This document shows, piece after piece, positions 13,621 to 26,100 of a stretch of 64,000 nucleotides of DNA. Position 1 is the stretch's first letter, and every line of letters starts with the position of its first letter. A model generated the notes under the pieces. It was not told where the DNA came from. It saw nothing but the letters and a program-made list of their open reading frames with translations, and did no database searches. This stretch comes from Juglans regia (taxonomy: Eukaryota; Streptophyta; Magnoliopsida; Fagales; Juglandaceae). The stretch lies in NCBI RefSeq assembly GCF_001411555.2, contig NC_049911.1, positions 34,299,340 through 34,363,339 on the forward strand. The letters run 5' to 3'. The translations under genes and the position numbers were made by a program.

Positions 13621-14433
13621 CATGGGTGTCCTAAATAAAGAAACAAAATGAAACGAGTATTATTCGTAATTTTATAATGTCATGTTCACTCATGAGAAAA
13701 ACAAAGTTTTTTACCTCATCCACATTATTTTAATAGTTAAAATATATGAGAGATGAGTTGAGTCAATTTTAAGATGTATATCTCTTATTTAATGATCCAC
13801 TTTTTAACTTATCGATAATTTTCGATTGAATTTGGATTTTTATCTCAAGAATTGAGAATAGAATTTTTCTTAATAAAAATGAAAGGAAGGCGTGTTCTCT
13901 CAAAATCTCAAAAAATTGATTACAAGTTAATTTTTAAGACTTTTTATAAATTATAGATAAATAAAATTAATTTGGCATTTTTTTATAATTTTACTCTATA
14001 AGTTTATATTTATTTATTTATTTATATTCCGTTCAATCAAGAGATAGTCAAAGTTCTTGGTCGAGTCAAACACTTCCAAATTCTAATTCATTCAAAATTG
14101 TCGTTACAAATGTTATTTCTGTTTTATATGATGACCTTGCGTCCATCAAAGACTGCCTTGTCTAATGACCTACTTTATTTGGTATTTATACTTTCAAATA
14201 TATCGTCCGTCAATTCACAACCCGAGTCAAGTCAGAATCCACTTCAACCGTACACGTATACAACTAACTAAACGCACAAGCTCCCGGACTCTATTACCGC
14301 CAAATTCCTTCCTGTCACGTTCCTAGGAAAAAAAAGCCACCATCTCTAAAATCCAACGGCTGCCGACTCTCTCTTTTATCGAATATCAGCCGTCAACGAA
14401 TTCTTTCAATTTCATCCGTCTGATCGCCCACCA

Positions 14434-14883
14434 TTGCCATCGTACCGTATAATATTATCTAAATTCAATTTTTCAAAACCTCGAGAGGGAGAGAAAGCAG
14501 GCTGGGAAGAAAAAAGCCTAAAGCTGCTGCGGAAGCTGGTGCATCTCTCTCTCCCCGATTACATCCGTACAATTCCACGTTTTCCGATCGAATCCGCCAA
14601 ACTCCGTCGGCGTCAAACACTATCAGGAACTTCGAAACGACTCTGTTTTCCTACCAGTCCATTCGAAAGACGCTTCCGGTGACGCATGTTGGTTCCCGGC
14701 AACTATTTGACAAGAGGATGGCCGCGTTTGATCGTTTCAATGTTATCCTCTGACTTATAAAACTAACCTACGTATATAAATGGAGGTGAATTGTGTATTT
14801 GATTTTAAAGATTTGGATTTATATTCGTTCTGTTTGTGTGTGCTTAATTTTATAATTTTTACTGATTTTACTTAAAAAAGAAA
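14434..14883 (+). promoter_or_regulatory. Leader/upstream region of the TCX gene
   Basis: A pyrimidine-rich stretch before the first recognisable TCX coding exon; probably 5' UTR and perhaps a small leader intron. An open frame at 14434-14682 has no family signature and is Arg/Lys-rich by composition. An ATG at 14780 starts a short frame that closes just before 14880. A donor-like GTATTT within it (after ATGGAGGTGAATTGT) could join to an acceptor near 14892, but this is only one of several ways to supply a start codon. Confidence 0.4.
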
Positions 14884-17800
14884 GTGGAGCAGGGAGAACA
14901 GAATTCGGATTCTGGATCAAAAAAATTGGCGAGACAATTGGATTTCACGGACGCTTTTAGGGGCTCGGTGAATGTGTCTTCGCCGGAATGCCAAGATTCG
15001 CAGAAACTATTGGAATCTAAGTCACCGTCGCAATTGCATTTGCAGTTACAGTCACGTTTGCATCCGCAATCGCTAATGAAACCACAGTCACATTTGCAGC
15101 CGCAACTACAACTACAACCACAACAGCCTCACTCACCGGCTCAATTGCACCTGCAGTTGAAATTACAGCCAATGCCGCCGCAATTGCCCCGGCCTCAGCT
15201 GGGGCCTATGGTACAACGGTCCCACCCAGTGCATATACTTCCGACACCGCCAATGCAAGTCGCGTAAGTGTTTTCGCGGAATATTTCTATTCTGTGTGGT
15301 AGTTTTTCTTTTAGTTACTATATAAAGATTTGGTTTGCGAGGTGAAAATTTTCTGGTTTAAAAAAATCAGTCAGTTTCTCTAAATCTATCGTTTATGCTC
15401 AAGATTCTAATGTCTACGGCTTTGTTGATAAATTGACGGGATGTAGTAATGTCAGCGTTGTCGTTGAAGAAGGTACGTTATGCCACCTAAGTTCGAACAT
15501 GTTAGATTTTGATTTTTCAGCCAAAATCTTATTTTTTTGTAAACAAAAATATCAAATAGGTATGGTATATTTATATGGTAATGATGATCGCTAAGAAGTG
15601 TTTGTAGCACATTCATAAATATAGTATTTAAAGCTACAAAAATATATATATTACTTAAAGGTGAAATACAACAATTAACAATTTGGAAAAGCTTATTACG
15701 AGTTTTCATTAACAGTTGCAGAAAATGTCGAGATACTGAGGAAGAAAATGGAAGCTTTTCATCAATAACGATGCAGTTGTATTATCTTGTTCTTTTAACC
15801 TTATCCATGTGTTTGCCTTCAGGAAGCAAGAGTCCCCTAGATCAAGAGCACGGGCTAACAGCGAGGCAAAAGATGGGACTCCAAAGAAACAAAAGCAATG
15901 TAATTGCAAAAGCTCTCGATGCTTGAAGCTGTAAGTACCTAGACTTCTTTTGACGCATTTTTATATTTTTAGCTTTGCTTTTGTGATTTTGCAACCCTTG
16001 CTTCCCTTGACAAGTTCCTTTAGATTTTATCCCAGACACAGACACCTCAATTCCTCACCTATAAGAGGAGGATATCTTAAACTCCTGCCCAGAGGATGAA
16101 GCTAAAATTGGTGTACTTGACGTAACTTTAGCTATATTGGACTATTGCGTGTCTCATAGATATGATGAAATCATTTAAACTAGAAAAACAATCACACGCT
16201 TTGTCTTTGTTTTAACTTGTTTCCTCAAAGAGGGATAGTTGCCAAATTGCTCAACAGTGAGGTGACATAGGGTAGAGAATATATATAAAATGTTTATATG
16301 AGTTTTTCCCTTTATGGAAGTATTTGCTCATTCCACCCCTCAATTGCCTCCATCCCTCCTCTATTCGTCTCTTCGCTTCATTTTCTCCCTTAAATGTTAC
16401 ACCCTTTTGTTCTTGTTCATTATGATTGATCTTTTTTCGGCCCATCAACATGTGAAATGAAAAGATACAGTCTTCTTGGATGGGCTCATAATAAGCCATG
16501 AAGTAATTCTCAGAGAACACTCTGTAGTTGTAATCAAATCCTTTTACTTCTGGGCGGAAAGTCACCTTTATTCCTCTTCTTTATATGATCTTTTATTGCA
16601 ACTTTGTCTTGAAATGGGTTTACTTGGTTAAATTAGTGGTGACGTTGCTGAATTCACTTCCAATACTACTTAATGTAATTTGTGCGTGACTGCTTGGTCT
16701 TTTAGTAGTTTTTGTCGATTACTTATTGGATTCATTATCTCCATATTACTTTATAATTTAATCGGAGTGTGGGGTGGTTCCCCCCTCATAAAAAAATAGA
16801 ACATAAAAAATAATTTAACCAGAGTGTTGCTACTTGAACTTTTATTAGTTTATTGCCGATAACTTATTGAGTTCATGCTTTACATATGTGATGCATTATA
16901 TTTTCGTCCTACTTATTTTAGAGCATTAAGAAACAAAAGTTTTCAATTGTCAGGTATTGTGAGTGTTTCGCAGCTGGAATTTATTGTGAAAGTTGCAACT
17001 GCGTTAATTGTCAGAATAATGTGGAGAACGAGGCAGCTAGGCAGGAGGCAGTTGGAGCAACCTTAGAGCGCAATCCAAACGCTTTCAGGCCGAAGATCGC
17101 TAGTAGCCCACGTGAATCTCGGGATAGGATGGTACATAGTCTGGCTCCAACTTATGCAACAATATCACTTGCTCAGTGCTCATCCATTGACATTAACTGA
17201 ACTAAATGTTGACAAAAGTATTCTTCTTAAGTAGTTTGATATATGCTTGACAGGTCATTTATGTGGATTTGTGCATAGATTTTGCATTTCATATTTATAT
17301 TACTGTTTTCATCATAGCTTTTAGCGGTCGGTTCGTTCCTCTGTTACATTTTGCAAACTGTTTTAGTTGTATTGTTTACTTCAATCAAGCAGATCAAGTG
17401 CAGATATTATTCAAGATATCCATCTTGAATTTTCTTGAACTCCAAGGTGAGGGAGGGCCTATCTAAAATTATGCTTGAGGCTGCATGGTTTTAAAATATG
17501 CCAGACTAGTGCTCTGTTTATTCTTCTCACATAAAGACGTGAAAAATGAATTCTTGTAATGAAGGTCTTTACTTCTTACAAATGCAATATTCATCCATTG
17601 TCACTACTTTTCTATGGCTAAGAGCTGCAAGCCTACAACTATCTACAAGCCTACAATAATTCCAACACTAATCTAATAATACTTCTTCACTTATGTTCAG
17701 GAGGCCTTGGTTTCTTTAACCAAAGGCATTTAGGTTAGGTCATGCTTTGTTCTGCAGTTGTGTGACTAAAAACATAACTTTTTATAATCTACAGCATAAA

Positions 17801-20800
17801 CTTGAAAGGACAAGGTCAACTATAACTTGAACGGCTTTAATTAGTCAGATAGACCAATGTATCCCTTCTACAGCTGATGGTTTGGCATGATTTATGAAAG
17901 CTTTGTCACGTCACTTCTGTTAGTGCCCTTCAAATTTGAATACTTATAAGAATCTGGTTTGATTATTGATGTGGATGCTTTTTGTAGAGGAGGAAAAAGG
18001 AAGGGCAAGTGTTGATTCCTTGTGCAAAGAAAACTTGCCAAAGTTTTATGTAGAATTTTTAAGTTTTAGGATCAAGCATATTATCTTTTGTAGCTATACT
18101 TGGCATGCAATGATTATGTCTTCAAAAATATCCAGGAAGATGCAGCAGAAGCTCAAGTGGTGGGAAAGCACAGCAAAGGGTGTCACTGCAAGAAATCAGG
18201 GTGCCTAAAGAAGTATTGTGAGTGCTTCCAAGCCAATGTGTTGTGCTCTGAAAACTGTAAATGCATGGACTGCAAAAATTTTGAAGGAAATGAAGAAAGA
18301 AGGGCTCTGTTTCACGAAGACCGTAATGCAATAGTCTACGTCCAAAATGCAGCTAATGTAGCCATTAGTGGGGCCATTGGGTCCTCTGGGTATGGGACCC
18401 CACTGGTATCCAAGAAGAGAAAGAGGAAGGAATATTTTTTTGGGATAGCAGCCAAAGACTGTTCCAATCAAAAGATCTCACCATGTCAACAGGTACTCTT
18501 TCTTAGGATACTAGAATATAAGAGTATCTATGTATTTGTTATTTGTATATATATCTTAATCTATAAAGTTGGTCCTATTTACTGTGAAGTGTGTATTTGA
18601 TTTTTTCGTGTTTTCAATCATTTGATGACTCTGGATTAGTAGCCTTTATTTTTTTGTATCCCTTCTGATGCTTGAGGGACACAAGTTATTTGAATTCTTT
18701 TATCCTCCTGTCAAGTAATTCTAGTTCCTGTGAGGCATGTTTTAAGCCTCGTTTGTTTTCGCAGATGAGATAAGATGAGATGAGATGAGATGAGTTGAGA
18801 TTAAAGTTAAAAAGTTGAATAAAATATTGTTAGAATAGATTTTTTAATATTATTTTTGTTTTGGGATTTGAAAAAGTTGAATTGTTTATTTTATTTTGTA
18901 TTGGAAGTTGGGAAAGTTGTAATGATTAGATGAGATAAGATGTTTTCTGAAAACAAACGAGGCCTTAGTCATCCAAGTTTAAATATGATTTACTAAGATT
19001 GTGCCCCCATTTTGCACATTTTACTTCTTGTAGTTTATCAAAAAGATGGGAAAAGAAGGAACTCTTAATTTACAGCAAACTCCCTAATCTCATTTTTCTA
19101 TTAAGAGTCCTAGTTTTGCTCTCTCTCACTCTCTCTCTCTCTCTCTCCCCCTTCATATTTCCGGCAACTTCCAAGGGAACAAAATGCTATTAAGATTCCG
19201 AGTTTTTTTTTACTCCTTCCACTTTTTCCTCAATTTTCTGAGTGAGCAAAATGGAATAATTATTTTTAAAAAATACTTCATTCAGGACAGTCATCTAAAA
19301 GCTTCTGTGACCTGTTCTCTGCCATCCATCCCTGTTTCATGCACTATGAATGCAGCAATATCAGGATCTTCAAAGTTGAAGTACAGGTAGGCATATTTTG
19401 TCACGATTTTGCCCATAGTTAATGACATGTTTTCTTTTCTCTCTCTCTCTTCACAACTAATTGTCATAACTGCTCATGATTGAAGATCTCCATTGGCTGA
19501 CATCCTCCAACTACAGGATGTGAAGGATCTTTGCTCACTTTTGGTTGTTCTTTCAGAAGAAGCTACAAAAACACTTGCAGGTTGCAAATAATATACAGAA
19601 ATAGATAGACTTTTGCTGATACTTTATGTTCGGGACTACTTGAATTTTAGCTTATTATTTGAATGAAATGGCTATGACGACTATATCATTATATGTTTCT
19701 ATGCCTACTTTTCTACCTGAATATCAGTAGTAATGTATATCCTTGACATTATTGGTAGATTTTAAAATTACTCTTTACGATATTATTTTAGTCCTTGCTG
19801 ATATTTTAAAATTGTGTTTACTTGTGCATTGGAAATGGAAGTCTCTCGTTAAACATAGAATTACGTAAGATTTTGTAATTTGGGGTCATTTCACCCTCTT
19901 CGGCTTACAAAAAATATGAAGGTTAAATGTATGCTTAGATGTGGTTATTGAATGATTGGACAAAGGGAGATGAGAGAAGAGTTTTAGACAGAAGGGAAGC
20001 GGAGAATGGTTGGACCGAGGATAGAAGAGTACATATGGAGAGAGGAAAGTCCCTGGATACTTGAGCCAAAAGCTTTGGAATTTCTACCTTAAAAATTACT
20101 TGGAGTGTGTGAAACACATCTATAACGAATTCTCAATCTGTTCCTTATGGACTTTTTAACCCAAATTGAAGTATATTTCCTCGTCATACCATTGAATGAA
20201 AAGATATAGTCGTCATAACCATTTCAGTTAAATAATAAAAGATCTTCTAGTTTGAGTTGGACTTTTCTGTGCAGAAGAAACCCTACAGTGGACTGGTAGG
20301 AAACTTGATCAAGATAAGCATTTAAAAGATCTAATTCTAAGCATTCTTTATGTCTGTGTTTGTAGATAAGAAGTAGATTATACTGAAAAGAGATATATCA
20401 CTCCGCCCGCACCCCACCCTCCAAATCAAATATGATTTGCTTCTAAATCTGCAATTTAACATTTCCAGAAAAAAGAGGCAAAATGGATGGGCAGACAGAG
20501 AGGGGGAATATTGAAACTTTTGTTGGTTTATCCACTCAAGAGAGCAAAGAGGGTAGAAAAGGACATGGTAGTCAGAACACTACTCCTGATGGCAGTTTCA
20601 GCAGGAATCAAGTAGATAGAGTTGGAAGCAATGATTCTGGATCTGATGGAGTTGATATGGATAATGGTGGGCCAATATCTCCCGGAACACTTGCATTGAT
20701 GTGTGATGAACAAGACTTTATGGCAGTTGGGTCACCAGAAAGGGTGGTGAGCCATTGTGAGAACATCAATCAGAAGTCATTGGATGGTCATGGCTTTACG

Positions 20801-21696
20801 GAACTTTTTGCAGAGCAGGAAAGGCTTGTCCTGACAAGGCTCTGGGATTTTCTTAACCGGCTCATAACCCGCGGGAGCATAAGGGGTAAGTTTCTTGATT
20901 TTATATTTCCAAACTTTCAGTTTTTTCAATATGGTAATGTGAGAACTTCTGTATGGTTTTTCTTCACTGCAAAAGAACCATCATACAAGAGGTTCAGTTC
21001 CATCATGTAATCAGTTGGAAGTCTTGTGAATTAAGAACACCCGGTATAATCAAGCTTATTGGGCTTTTTAATAAAGAAGACCACGCACTATTGCTCATTG
21101 TCTCGACTGAATCTTCCCCTTACTAGTATAAAAATGCTATTGAAGCCCAGTATCAACATCCTTGTGCACAGATCAAATGAATGCATGGAAAGTATGTCTC
21201 CGTATAGCCATAGGTCAGAACATTTAGCCATTGAAAACTTTGTTGTAACTTGAATACGAAAACAAAAGGTCAGGAATTTCTTTGTATTAGAACTTGAGGC
21301 TTAACATAGGGGGAAACCTTTCTTGAACAGTGAGCCATTTTGAGCTATGATAAAATTGTATCCTAGAAACTTATATTTATTATACCTATCTTGCATAAAC
21401 GGTTTCGTTTATTTCACTTTGCAGAAACAATGCCCTCGTCATTGGCCGAAAACGATACAGGAAGCGAACGAAAACCTGCAGAGAATGGCAACATAAAATC
21501 TGGAAGTGAAATGGGAAGTCACAAGGAAGCATACGGCAATGGCATTATAAACTCTCCTGTTCCGGAAGCGTCTCCAGGAGCCACTGCAGTCACTTCTTGT
21601 AATGAAGACTTGTCTTTAAAGGTTGGGTTGCCTAATGGGAACGGGGAGATAATAAAATCACATATTGACAGAGAGTGGAAGTTGGATAGGAAATAG
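14884..21696 (+). CDS. Tesmin/TSO1-like CXC domain protein (TCX5/TCX6 type)
   Basis: Nuclear DNA-binding protein of the CPP/LIN54 family. Arabidopsis TCX5/6 belong to DREAM-like complexes that repress cell-cycle and DNA-methylation genes. Exons: 14884-15263, 15823-15930, 16954-17131, 18136-18492, 19286-19386, 19486-19580, 20469-20885 and 21425-21696. The phase is continuous and gives about 635 residues. The N-terminus has a conserved [10 protein letters not shown] block, followed by a Gln/Pro/Leu-rich stretch (residues about 40-120). CXC1 is at about 153-190 ([16 protein letters not shown]), the linker has [10 protein letters not shown], and CXC2 is at about 238-278 ([17 protein letters not shown]). 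The C-terminal block [13 protein letters not shown] is family-typical. The frame begins with GTG where relatives begin MEQ; an in-frame TGA lies 21 nt upstream with no ATG between. Introns hold a MITE (18747-18962) and otherwise nothing recognised. Confidence 0.88.
18747..18962. mobile_element. MITE, 'ATCTCATC' family 1 (copy a), in TCX intron
   Basis: A 216-bp element with perfect 14-bp terminal inverted repeats, CCTCGTTTGTTTTC on the left and its complement on the right. Inside each end are runs of GATGAGATAAGATG and an AT-rich core. No coding capacity. It sits in the intron between exons ending 18492 and starting 19286. Several relatives occur later in the window. A clean target-site duplication is not visible: the flanks read TTTTAAG and CCTTAG. 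Confidence 0.8.
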
Positions 21697-21814
21697 TTAG
21701 AGTGGAAGTTTTAACCTAGCTCCTCTAGTTAGATGATACGTTCTTGTTTGAAGCTTTTATATTCCTGCTTTTCCGTTATATAACAATTGTTATAGCAATA
21801 TTTTTCGAGTTTTG

Positions 21815-21990
21815 CTAAGTATTCATCATCCTCACACACCACACACTATATTTTTTTAATTTTTTTTTTTAAACTTTTTTGGTTAGATTCTTCTTAAACT
21901 TATTAAATTCTTCTACTTATCATCCATATACCATATATTTGATAAGAAAACAAAAATGTGATGTGTGGGGATGATTAATAGAATTTTTCA
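21815..21990. mobile_element. MITE, family 2 (copy b), just downstream of the TCX stop
   Basis: The ends ATTCATCATCCTCACACACC (left) and ATGTGTGGGGATGATTAATA (right) are imperfect inverted repeats around a T-rich core. It matches the ends of the element at 10922-11114. It begins about 120 bp after the TCX stop codon and so may contribute to the 3' UTR or poly(A) site. Confidence 0.55.
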
Positions 21991-22160
21991 TATTTTTCTT
22001 AATTTACGTGCTTGTATCATATAAGGTTATAATTCATATGTTATAATATATATATATAGATATATATTATAAGTCGACTACTTAAATAGAAAGACGCTAA
22101 AAATATAATATATGAATTTGTGTGACAGGAGATGATAAAATTTATTTTTCTTTTTGTTTT

Positions 22161-22540
22161 TAACTCTTAACCATGGAAGGATCTTGAGACAATGCTAATT
22201 TAAGTAAAATCTGTACTGATGATAGAGTTAAGTCATAAGGTGGCGATCCTTTGGAGCTTCCATGCACCTTCCTTTCTTGTTATTCAAATTTTTTGTCATT
22301 TATTTATGGTGCTTTCCTTCCACCTTCGTTTCTTGGTCATTTTACATGCCTAACTCTTAACCATGGAAGGATCTTGAGACAATGCTAATTTAAGTAAAAT
22401 CTGTACTGATGATAGAGTTAAGTCATAAGGTGGCGATCCTTTGGAGCTTCCATGCACCTTCCTTTCTTGTTATTCAAATTTTTTGTCATTTATTTATGGT
22501 GCTTTCCTTCCACCTTCGTTTCTTGGTCATTTTACATGCC
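22161..22540. repeat. Perfect tandem duplication, 2 x 190 bp
   Basis: 22161-22350 and 22351-22540 are identical base for base by direct reading, starting TAACTCTTAACCATGG and ending TTTTACATGCC. No open frame or transposon ends are evident. Complete identity implies a recent event or an assembly artefact. Confidence 0.95.
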
Positions 22541-23156
22541 AACAAAACTTGTTTCGATTGTTAGTTGGCCCAGTCTGGATCTCATATTAGATGTTTTTTT
22601 TTTTTAATCAATTAGACGTAAAGAGCCTTCTTCTCCTTTAAATCCTGACTGACTGGTTAATTAATAATTATTTTCAAAAAATTTATTTCAATTTGAACTT
22701 CTTTACTAAAAGTAAAATGATAAATCTCTTTGATTCTTATAAAGTATTGCGTTACAAATAAATATTTAGAGAATATATTAAGGTGAGAATATTAGTTTTT
22801 TTTAATGTACGTATTGATTTAATTAATTAATAAATTATAAATACGTGGCACGGAGATGTATTATTGGCAGTGCCAGTTATAGCGCACGTGCCACGTTGCG
22901 GCAGATGGTTAGAAAATAGAGTATTGATACATGATAAGGATATTTTTGTAAAGTAATATTATTTTTATAAAATATTTTATAAAATTATTCTTTATTTAAC
23001 ACGTTATTATAAAAAAATGTTGTGTATAACATATATAATCTAATATTTTTTTTTTGTAAAAAAAATTAAAAATTAAAAATTCTCACTCCCACAGGGGCAC
23101 AGTCCATCCACAGTTGGTTTCCGTTTTTATCAGTTTCCCAGTTAAGAAAGGAACGA

Positions 23157-26100
23157 ATGTTGTCGGTCAATCTTCGTCGGCTTCCACATCGAACACCATC
23201 ACCATCATTCCTTCTGGCCCATCTCTCGCACGTGCGACTTGAACTTTTCCTAAGGTGTGTTCGCGACGCTCCTCGCTTACGATCCTACCCGCCACGATCC
23301 TGCCTCTTTGGCTATAAATGTCAATCCCTGATCGTTCCCTCAGCGATCGCTGGCAGTGCAGCAAGCAGAATGGAAGAATCCATCGATGTGGAGAAGCTGC
23401 GGTTGCATTTCCTCCAAGTTCTCCGTAGCAGACGATCCACTGAAGGTAAAACCAAAGCTGGTTTAAGAGTTTTAGGGAAATTTTCTTGTAATTGTATGAG
23501 ATTTCAAGTTATCGGCAATTGGAGGTTGAGTGTTGTGTTCCTGGTCGACGTTGGGATTTAATTGGTTGCTGAGGAATTGTAGCAAAAAAGTCAAAAATTT
23601 AAATTGGGAATTTGTGTTGTTGATTCTCTTTTTTTGCTGGTAAATATTTCCAGTTCCGCTATCGGTGGAGCTTGCAAAACCTGTGGCTAACCCTCTGTAT
23701 CAAGATGCTTCCCCACCTCGATTCAGTGAGGTTGAAATCTCTTTCATTTTCTTGAATTATGTATATGTTGGTCCATGTTCTGTTGGAAATTTCTGAGTAT
23801 ACTCGTGTACTTAATGCCAGGCGATGGCGTGTTGCCCAAAGGCAGACATTGATGGGTTCAAGGACTTACTGAGAGAGGAAAACCTGTACTTGATTACCGA
23901 GGTAATTGGAGCTAAAAAGGGGCTTTCAAATTGAACTGATTCTGAAGTTACATTTAGTTGTGGAAATTGTGGTTCTTGACTTTTCCTAGTAGAAGGACCA
24001 CTCATTGGAGCTTTATCTTTTCTTTTTGTGACAAATTGAAGTTAAGCGGTGCCATAAACTGAAGTGATCCATGTTAATTGAAAGTGAAACAATTTTCCTG
24101 AACCCAACTTCGTGCTTTGTGAAGATCTTCAAGTTCGATTAAGTTCCATCTCACCAAAGTTCACGTCTTATTTCTTGTGGAATGTTGTCTATTGCTTTTT
24201 TTTTCATCCCCTTGCATTAGGAAGCGGGGGCCACCAAGGTGGACATTATTTACTTTAGTTCTTATGGCATCCCATTTGCTCATTTCTAGCGTCAAAGGAA
24301 CTTATTGTGAATGATCATTTTTAGGCAGGAGACCAAGGGCGCTTGCCTGTGTTGATTTTAAGCATGAAGGAAAGCAATCCTCAAAGAAGGCCTGCTGTTG
24401 TTTTTCTTCATAGTACACATAAGTGCAAGGAGTGGTTGCGGCCATTGCTTGAGGTAGCTACTCTAATGGTCGTTTTCTTGGTTTGTAGTCTTCTTTTCTT
24501 TTGCATTATTTTGATTTGGCATTGGTCAACTTTTTATGCTTGTCTCAGGCATATGCTTCTCGAGGATATATAGCCATCGCCATAGATTCTCGATACCATG
24601 GTGAACGTGCCAGCAGTAAAACCACGTACCAAGATGTGCGCATTTTTACCCCTTTATTTTGTTTTTCATGGACCTAGTTCAATTATTTTCACCATATTTT
24701 CTGAATATGCACAACATCTGTTTCTCTTTTATACGGCCTTTGGGCTTCTGAAGACAAGCTCATGACCATAACATATTAATTCTGTCTCATAAGTTGGAGA
24801 ATTAGTTCATAGCTTCTCATGTGTTTCTGACAAAAAAGTAGAGCGAGCTGAATTAAATATGAAATCCTAGCAGCCGTTGGGCATTGAAACCATATTTCAT
24901 CTATAAATTTCATCTCTACTCATTTTATTTGTATTCAAACGCAGGCTCTTATTTCATCATGGAAAAAAGGTGATTCAATGCCATTCATATTTGATACGGT
25001 AATTCCTTTATTTACACTCAACTCTTACCTGCTAATAGGAGATCTAATGAGTTTTAGTTAATAGAACCTTTGAGGTTTAGTTGTCGGATGATTTTGGTCC
25101 CTAAGAAAGCATAAGCTTTTGATTCTTGCAGGTCTGGGACTTGATAAAACTGGCAGATTATCTAACCCAGAGGGAGGATATAGACCCCGCAAGAATAGGA
25201 ATCACTGGTGAATCACTTGGAGGTTGGTTGAAAGAGGTCTTAAAAGGATGGGACATTAGAAATGATAATTTGACATGCAAACTCATGTTGGCATTACTGA
25301 AAACTCTGAAAACGTGCCTATTAAAAAAAAAAAAAAAGTACTGAAAAACTCTGAAAACGCAGGTATGCATGCATGGTATGGTGCTGTTGCTGACACTCGC
25401 TATGCAGTGGTTGCTCCCATAATTGGTGTTCAGGTGCTGCCTCCTATTAGAAATTTAAAAGTTTACTAGTGTAGCTGATGTTTTTAGTAGCTAGCTGAAT
25501 TTTGTGCAATGTGAATATAGGGGTTTCGATGGGCCATTGAGAATGATAAGTGGCATGGCCGAGTTGACAGTATAAAGCCTGTTTTTGAGGGTAAGAGATA
25601 AACGGACTATATGGGCTACAACTATCAGGAGCAAATTGTGGATTTTGTTTAGTTTAAATAAGATCTACATATGCTAAATGCATATAATATTCAAGTACTG
25701 AGCTTCTTAAAGCACACTTGAACTGGATGAGTTTCTTTTGCTACTGTGGTGGTATATTTTGTTCTGATGCCCATATATTTTTTGGTGCAGAAGCACGGAT
25801 TGATTTAGGCAAGAATGAGATCGACAAAGAAGTAGTGGAGAAGGTTGGCTAGATTATTGTCCAAATTTGTACAGTATTCTTGCAGTCCGATTGTTGCTGA
25901 GCCTTAATATCACTTTAGCTTTTTAGTTTTGACTGTTTGAAGCACCTTTTACTTTTGATTAATTTTGCTACTATGCATCTATATTCATTATTGGGTACAT
26001 CTACTTTTGTACATGTATAATTCGTATAATTCGAGTTGTACTACTTAGAATTAGCATTCGATGGAGTCATACATATCACGTTCATTTGCTACGTTCTGTC

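Larger units (their letters stand above)
6015..14433. other. 8.4-kb AT-rich gene desert with microsatellites
   Basis: I find no coding exon chain here. Short open frames exist but show no family signature. The region carries many (AT)n tracts (about 7430-7450, 8352-8372, 8946-8966, 9452-9472, 9532-9557, 9737-9765, 12024-12053, 13335-13374) and a (CA)n(TA)n compound at 7546-7577. Between 7.0 and 12.7 kb it is crowded with self-complementary four-base units such as CTAG, GTAC, CATG and GATC in short tandem runs. A MITE lies at about 10922-11114, and an AT-rich dispersed repeat at about 13520-13620. It probably includes distal promoters of the EMF1 and TCX genes. Confidence 0.7.
21697..23156. 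other. Spacer between the TCX gene and the hydrolase gene
   Basis: It holds the presumed TCX 3' UTR, a family-2 MITE at about 21815-21990, a perfect 190-bp tandem duplication at 22161-22540 and an AT-rich stretch up to about 23090. No coding exons recognised. The last 60 bases before 23157 are the likely hydrolase 5' UTR. Confidence 0.6.

Noticed and set aside
14434..14682. 82-codon open frame before the TCX gene
   Set aside because: No family signature, located in a pyrimidine-rich leader, and not in phase with the first TCX exon without an unsupported splice.
20273..20370. Possible extra TCX exon after the CAG at about 20275
   Set aside because: Reads in frame briefly ([11 protein letters not shown]) but has no good donor and no match to relatives; the acceptor at 20468 continues the frame.
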